From positions 1 to 32,259 of the IMG/VR virus record IMGVR_UViG_3300046534_000380: a DNA stretch of 32,259 bases; one strand, 5' to 3'. Shown piece after piece: positions 28,618 to 32,259 of this stretch. The DNA comes from a virus. The first letter of the stretch is position 1. Every line of letters starts with the position of its first letter. Below the pieces are notes generated by a model. The model worked only from the letters and a program-made list of their open reading frames with translations, was not told the origin of the DNA and did not search any database. The translations under genes were made by a program, and so were the position numbers.

Positions 28618-29337
28618 CTAGCGTTGTAGTCTTTCTACCACTAATGTGGATCCGTTATTATCAAGTGAAAACTTATTACCAAATTTTGTAATATTGTAAT
28701 CACCAAGGTATTTACATAAGAATATGACTTCTGCAAAGTCATTAGTGTTTACACGTTCAGTGATGTTTTGAATTGTTTGAAGTGTATCGCCGAAGTCGAT
28801 AACTTTAAATTGTATAGGATCTGCGTAGATCTTTCTGACCGTTAATACATCACCGGTCATGTATGTTTCTTCTAAGTAACTTTTGTTAAAAAAATTCTTG
28901 TAGTTGTTTAAACTAGTTTCAGCAATACCAATGTCGTAATCATTACTGTCTAATGGTATTTCTTCTGATAGTGCGTCTTGCGTTAACTCTTTAGATTTAA
29001 AATCTTTATAGTATCTATATTTTAGAGACTCACAGTCGGCAAGGTTGCACACGCCATCTGCAATTTCCATAATTTGTTCTGGTATATGTTTACTACGTTC
29101 TATTTCAACAAATACTTTGTATGTACCGTCTGACTGTTCGCCAGCGGTTGCATCAGCGTCAAGTACAAAGTCGTATCCTTTTTCTAAAAAGTTTTCTAAA
29201 TCTTTAGCGGCTTCTTTTTCTCTTACACTAAATGCAAGAGTAACGATATCTTTGTCATCGCCCATTTTACTTTTAAAACTATCAATTTCAAAAATGTCAT
29301 AGACCATGTTTTTTAAGTCCGATGCTCGTAATCCCAT
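28618..29337 (-). CDS. Conserved T4-like marine phage protein, 239 aa
   Basis: An alpha/beta protein with long conserved stretches that I recall from T4-like cyanophages (FEIDSFKSKMGDDKDIVTLA, YDFVLDADATAGEQSDG, KVFVEIER). No catalytic motif is seen. It shares the stop/start base with the next upstream gene (29337) and lies before the endolysin. A virion or morphogenesis role is likely by neighbourhood but unproven. Confidence 0.72.
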   Translation of the reverse strand: MGLRASDLKNMVYDIFEIDSFKSKMGDDKDIVTLAFSVREKEAAKDLENFLEKGYDFVLDADATAGEQSDGTYKVFVEIERSKHIPEQIMEIADGVCNLADCESLKYRYYKDFKSKELTQDALSEEIPLDSNDYDIGIAETSLNNYKNFFNKSYLEETYMTGDVLTVRKIYADPIQFKVIDFGDTLQTIQNITERVNTNDFAEVIFLCKYLGDYNITKFGNKFSLDNNGSTLVVERLQR

Positions 29338-29855
29338 TATTCTAACTCTCCAACCGGCTCCATTGATGCTTCTACATCAGCGGCTTGCGGCTCTTGTTGT
29401 GCTTGTGTGTCAACGGCGTTAGCGGGTTGAACAATAGTGTCTTTATATCCGCCGTATATGTCTTGTAATAGGCTCTTAGGCATTTCAATGTTCACTACCC
29501 AAATAGGCTTGCGATCTAATTTGCCTTTTTTAGTACCTGAGCGCATATCATCAGGCTTTGCTATTTTGCGAGGAACAATTATATCATCTTTTTTATATGA
29601 TACTTTACAGTCATAGTCTACTAAACGCTTGCCTCCCATTGGATCAGGCATATTGCCTCTATCCCACATAAAGGAACAGGTAACTAAGTGTCTGCCTATA
29701 TCGGGACCTTGTAGTAGTTCCCCATCTTCCCAATTTTTGTACACATATAGATCAAGCTCATCCAGCACTCTTTCAAAGTCTTTTAAGACCTGGAACGCCG
29801 TATCACTATTGTATATGTTTTCTACGTTTTTTATTATATCAAGTGTGTCTTGCAT
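29337..29855 (-). CDS. Conserved T4-like marine phage protein, 172 aa
   Basis: The middle segment (LYVYKNWEDGELLQGPDIGR, then FMWDRGNMPDPMGGKRLVDY and VSYKKDDIIVPRKI) matches, from memory, a conserved protein of T4-like cyanophages. The C-terminal 40 residues are Ala/Gln/Glu-rich and probably disordered. A GGAG ribosome site and a GATAAATAA box lie upstream, suggesting late expression. Function is unknown. Confidence 0.72.
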   Translation of the reverse strand: MQDTLDIIKNVENIYNSDTAFQVLKDFERVLDELDLYVYKNWEDGELLQGPDIGRHLVTCSFMWDRGNMPDPMGGKRLVDYDCKVSYKKDDIIVPRKIAKPDDMRSGTKKGKLDRKPIWVVNIEMPKSLLQDIYGGYKDTIVQPANAVDTQAQQEPQAADVEASMEPVGELE

Positions 29856-29981
29856 TTTATAGTTCTCCGCTATACTTATTTATCAGTCTCGATACCATAA
29901 CAGATAGTTTTTCTCTTTGCGTCAGATGGTAAATACTTTTGTAGTATAACACTACACCATAATTCCATAGGAGGAAACTTA
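29856..29981. promoter_or_regulatory. Divergent intergenic region with late promoter-like box (29876-29884)
   Basis: This 126-base region separates the leftward gene at 29855 from phoH on the plus strand. The minus strand reads GATAAATAA at 29876-29884, 21 bases before the ATG at 29855, with GGAG in between. On the plus strand AGGAGG precedes the phoH ATG, and TAGTATAAC at about 29951-29959 could be part of a -10, but no clear -35 is present. Confidence 0.45.
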
Positions 29982-30704
29982 ATGGGAGCAAAGAGGAAAT
30001 CGCGTAACAACGCAAATCCAAACTTTCAAAATGTCGTAGACATTAATATTCACAAAAAACCACAGAAGCAAATACAAATATTACCCAGAAATAGAAATCA
30101 AGAAGCATACGTGTTAAAGCTGATGGATCCTACAAAAGACATAGTCTTTGGCGTTGGTCCAGCAGGAACAGGCAAAACTCTTTTGGCTGTGCAAGTTGCT
30201 GTAAAACTATTTAAAGAAGGTGTAATAGATAAAATCATCGTTACGAGACCAGCGGTTTCGGCAGACGAAGATTTAGGTTTTTTACCTGGTACATTAGAAC
30301 AAAAAATGGCACCATGGACAAGGCCTATATTTGACGTATTACGGGACTACTTTAGTGCCAAGGAAATCGAAGGAATGATTGAAGAACAGATCATTGAAAT
30401 CGCACCCTTAGCATTCATGAGAGGCCGTACATTTAAAAGGAGTTTTATATTAGCTGACGAAATGCAGAATACTACACATAACCAAATGAAAATGTTACTT
30501 ACAAGACTAGGCGAAGGATCAATGATGGCTGTCACAGGCGATTTGGCACAAGCAGATAGGCTCAAGGACAACGGTTTATTAAATTTTATGAAACTGTTAG
30601 AATCAAGTAACGTATCTTACTTGGACATAGTCCAGTTCGAACAGGGAGACATTGAAAGACACAAGGCTGTTAAGGAAGTTCTCCAAGTATATGGAGACGA
30701 ATAA
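29982..30704 (+). CDS. phoH: PhoH-like P-loop ATPase
   Basis: The only plus-strand gene. Walker A GPAGTGKT (59-66), the RPAVSADEDLGFLPGTLEQK segment (89-108), Walker B ILADEMQN (156-163) and the TGDLAQAD sensor region identify the PhoH P-loop ATPase family, common in marine phages. Its biochemical role in phages is unresolved; RNA-related and phosphate-related ideas exist. An AGGAGG ribosome site lies six bases before the ATG. It ends at a bidirectional terminator. Confidence 0.95.
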   Translation: MGAKRKSRNNANPNFQNVVDINIHKKPQKQIQILPRNRNQEAYVLKLMDPTKDIVFGVGPAGTGKTLLAVQVAVKLFKEGVIDKIIVTRPAVSADEDLGFLPGTLEQKMAPWTRPIFDVLRDYFSAKEIEGMIEEQIIEIAPLAFMRGRTFKRSFILADEMQNTTHNQMKMLLTRLGEGSMMAVTGDLAQADRLKDNGLLNFMKLLESSNVSYLDIVQFEQGDIERHKAVKEVLQVYGDE

Positions 30705-30713
30705 CTTCTAAAG

Positions 30714-30742
30714 AATAAGGGGAGCATTACGCTCCCTTTATT
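30714..30742. terminator. Bidirectional rho-independent terminator
   Basis: AATAAGGGGAGC and GCTCCCTTTATT form a stem of about 12 pairs (one G-T) around the loop ATTAC (30726-30730). T-rich sequence follows on the plus strand, and A-rich sequence before it gives a T-run on the minus strand. It ends phoH and also the convergent leftward unit, whose last stop codon (30727-30729) lies in the stem. Confidence 0.85.
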
Positions 30743-30957
30743 TGTATTAATAAGTATTCATTTTTTGTAAAGATACATTCCCAACTAGGCCCTTTTATAG
30801 GGGGTCTTCCATTGTTGTCATAGAACGTATGCCTAATATAATAATGACTAAGCCACACTCGCTTTTTGCTATTAGACCAAATAGGCAACCAAGCAAACTT
30901 CTTTACATATTGATATTGATCACTAAGTTGTTTGCCATAGTAACCGTGTCCTAGCAC
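30727..30957 (-). CDS. Hypothetical protein, 76 aa
   Basis: A basic aromatic-rich protein (YYGKQLSDQYQYVKKFAWLP, RVWLSHYYIRHTFYD) starting with GTG at 30957, two bases past the thyX stop, with GGAA before it. The stop is inside the terminator stem. No family is recognised. The length and aromatic content are typical of small phage proteins. Confidence 0.65.
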   Translation of the reverse strand: MLGHGYYGKQLSDQYQYVKKFAWLPIWSNSKKRVWLSHYYIRHTFYDNNGRPPIKGPSWECIFTKNEYLLIQIKGA

Positions 30958-31628
30958 AGTTCCTCAGCTAATGGAAACACCTCAGCAATAACTTTTGCAC
31001 AAGCTACCGCTACGTCCATATGTTCTTTTTGTGTGCCGTTTGCACTACGCAATTCAATATAATGAATCCAACTACGCAATGTACCATTCATGTACAAACG
31101 TGTTTTAGTAAGACCTTCGGGCAATACTTTACGTGCTACTTCTTTAGCAATGCCATTAGTAATAGCCCAATCGTATGCTTTACCTGCGGTATAACATACA
31201 TCTTGTTGCATTTCTTCCCATTTAACAACTAGCTCAGCCATGCCTTCTTCGGACATATCAACTTCAATAGAGTTTTGTCTGTTCTTAGTGTCTTGTAAAC
31301 GTGCTTCACTTGTAATAAACACTTCGCCCATTTCACCTGGCTCTGCATAACGCTGACTAAACTCTTGAAAAGCAAAACTACGATGCCGCACAATTTGGTG
31401 CGCAATGTCTCTTGTAGTTTCAATTTCAATAACAGCATTGACCATCTCTAATGGAGACCAATGTGCATGTTTAATTAAGTATTTGATTAAACGCTCACTT
31501 GTTTCTGTATTAATTTGTGCAGCAGGATTTGATACCTTTGCACAAAATGCAACTAGTTCTTGTAAATCTGTTAATCCCAGTGCTTCAAATTCTGGTGTTG
31601 CTTTGCTGTAGCTTACTAATTTAGCCAT
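30951..31628 (-). CDS. thyX: Flavin-dependent thymidylate synthase ThyX
   Basis: ThyX makes dTMP from dUMP using FADH2 and methylenetetrahydrofolate. RHRSFAFQEFSQRYAE (81-96) contains the signature RHR-x7-S (Arg81 to Ser91) and the following RY. WSPLEMV (57-63) is the N-terminal folate/flavin region and GLTKTRLYMNGTLRSW-type sequence follows. At 225 aa it is complete. T4-like phages often carry a thymidylate synthase to feed DNA synthesis. It overlaps the 62-aa gene by eight bases. Confidence 0.95.
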   Translation of the reverse strand: MAKLVSYSKATPEFEALGLTDLQELVAFCAKVSNPAAQINTETSERLIKYLIKHAHWSPLEMVNAVIEIETTRDIAHQIVRHRSFAFQEFSQRYAEPGEMGEVFITSEARLQDTKNRQNSIEVDMSEEGMAELVVKWEEMQQDVCYTAGKAYDWAITNGIAKEVARKVLPEGLTKTRLYMNGTLRSWIHYIELRSANGTQKEHMDVAVACAKVIAEVFPLAEELC

Positions 31629-31809
31629 TAGTTAAATCCTCTCCATTACGACCACGTTCTCTGTTTCCATCACCGTTTAATTCAGTCATGTCTTGTTGTT
31701 TAGTTTTTTGATCTTTTTTACCAAAGATAGCGTCCCAGTTATCTCTGTACTTTTCAGATGTAGTTTTTGATGTTATACTGTCACCAGTTATATCGTTACG
31801 AGCTGCCAT
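31621..31809 (-). CDS. Conserved small phage protein, 62 aa
   Basis: A hydrophilic protein beginning MAARNDITGDSITSKTTSEKYRDN and containing WDAIFGKKDQ. I recall the N-terminal MAARND-type start and the DNWDAIFGKK segment in T4-like cyanophages. The rest is charged and probably disordered. It overlaps the DUF1289 gene by one base and thyX by eight. Function is unknown. Confidence 0.7.
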   Translation of the reverse strand: MAARNDITGDSITSKTTSEKYRDNWDAIFGKKDQKTKQQDMTELNGDGNRERGRNGEDLTNG

Positions 31810-32027
31810 TATTTTTCTCTCATTTTCTCGGCGACTTTAAGTTCATACATTTCTTCCCAGTACTCAAAGTCTTTTCTTGGTAAACGGTTTGCACAGTTTT
31901 CCAATATGTCTTTCTTGCGAGTATTATCTGCTCCTCGCTTCCATTCAAACTTTTCTTCCATTGTCCGGCCACATGCAGGACAGAATACGCCATTATTATC
32001 ACATTCAGAAATGCATGGTGATATCAC
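31809..32027 (-). CDS. DUF1289-like zinc-binding protein
   Basis: Four cysteines in the order C-x3-C-x6-C-x2-C (Cys5, Cys9, Cys16, Cys19) in MISPCISECDNNGVFCPACG match DUF1289, a small proteobacterial Cys-rich family. GRTMEEKFEWK follows as in that family. The start is GTG at 32027, overlapping the ferredoxin stop (GTGA). Function in the cell is unknown. Confidence 0.8.
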   Translation of the reverse strand: MISPCISECDNNGVFCPACGRTMEEKFEWKRGADNTRKKDILENCANRLPRKDFEYWEEMYELKVAEKMREK

Positions 32028-32259
32028 GTTATGTCCTTAACAGGTATTATTCCAAATTCTTCGTATTTATTAGGATGGTGTTCCCACTTTTCTGCATCTG
32101 CTAGAGGAGTTTTTTGATCAATAATATTAACGTTCCACTCTGAGACTCGCCTATTGATCTCGTCCCACTTCTCTCGTGCTTCTGGCTGCAACTCATGGTC
32201 TGCCACAATAGCATCCACAGGACATTCTGGAACACATACTCCGCAATCAATACATTCGT
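32024..32259 (-). CDS. fdxA: FdxA-type 7Fe ferredoxin, 5' part cut by window edge
   Basis: The visible frame reads ECIDCGVCVPECPVDAI at the window end, the C-x2-C-x2-C-x3-C-P motif of a [4Fe-4S] site. The C-terminal part (WNVNIIDQKTPLADAEKWEH, then HPNKYEE) matches the extension of proteobacterial FdxA, which carries one [3Fe-4S] and one [4Fe-4S] cluster. The first cluster site lies beyond the window. It transfers electrons; it could serve a ribonucleotide reductase, flavin chemistry or, with IscS/IscU, cluster assembly. It overlaps DUF1289 by four bases. Confidence 0.9.
   Translation of the reverse strand, partial: ECIDCGVCVPECPVDAIVADHELQPEAREKWDEINRRVSEWNVNIIDQKTPLADAEKWEHHPNKYEEFGIIPVKDIT

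Noticed and set aside
1-32259. tRNA genes or CRISPR arrays
   Set aside because: No cloverleaf-type sequence or regularly spaced direct repeats were seen by eye in the gaps; a tRNA scan would be needed to exclude weak candidates.

Overview
The window looks like part of a T4-like marine myophage (tailed dsDNA phage) genome. It is visibly AT-rich and tightly packed, with genes separated by a few bases or overlapping by 1 to 20 bases. Every gene but one is read from the minus strand; the exception is phoH. T4-type markers are a family B DNA polymerase (gp43 type), a PCNA-like sliding clamp, a DsbA-like small protein, PhoH and several short proteins that I recognise from memory as conserved in T4-like cyanophages. 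No photosynthesis gene is present. The accessory genes (IscS/IscU, FdxA-type ferredoxin, DUF1289, DUF6356) look proteobacterial, so a marine proteobacterial host is more likely than a cyanobacterium. This is inference without a database search.

Layout from right to left, the main direction of transcription. 32259-30727: a 7Fe-type ferredoxin (cut by the window edge), a DUF1289 zinc protein, thymidylate synthase ThyX and small proteins, ending at a bidirectional terminator shared with convergent phoH. 29855-26690: two conserved phage proteins, then a lysis block (GH19 endolysin, an ACP-like protein, overlapping inner and outer spanins). 26653-24492: iscS and iscU behind a near-perfect sigma70 promoter, then small membrane proteins. 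24419-23374: a string of very small membrane proteins behind a second promoter that contains a palindrome. 23350-19784: a proteostasis block of DnaJ, peptide deformylase and ClpA. 19797-12873: fibre-like and virion-associated genes, several with N-termini that look like T4 prohead targeting and cleavage signals. 12817-9425: DsbA-like protein and DNA polymerase. 9421-4697: nucleotidylyltransferase, sugar epimerase/dehydratase, sliding clamp, a tRNA-guanine-transglycosylase-like DpdA protein and a QueD-like protein. 4670-1: glycosyltransferase, cupin, phosphoribosyltransferase, SET and HIT proteins, and GTP cyclohydrolase I (cut by the window edge).

The most interesting themes are three. First, folE, a queD-like gene and a dpdA-like gene lie within 7.5 kb, which points to 7-deazaguanine modification of phage DNA or RNA. 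Second, the phage carries apparently intact iscS and iscU plus a ferredoxin, a partial iron-sulfur assembly set. Third, many promoters can be read directly: five or six TTGACA/TATAAT sites with exactly 17-base spacers (probably early, host RNA polymerase) and several GATAAATA sites resembling T4 late promoters. Two of the sigma70-like promoters carry inverted repeats that could be operators. At least six short genes (34 to 57 codons) fill apparent gaps.
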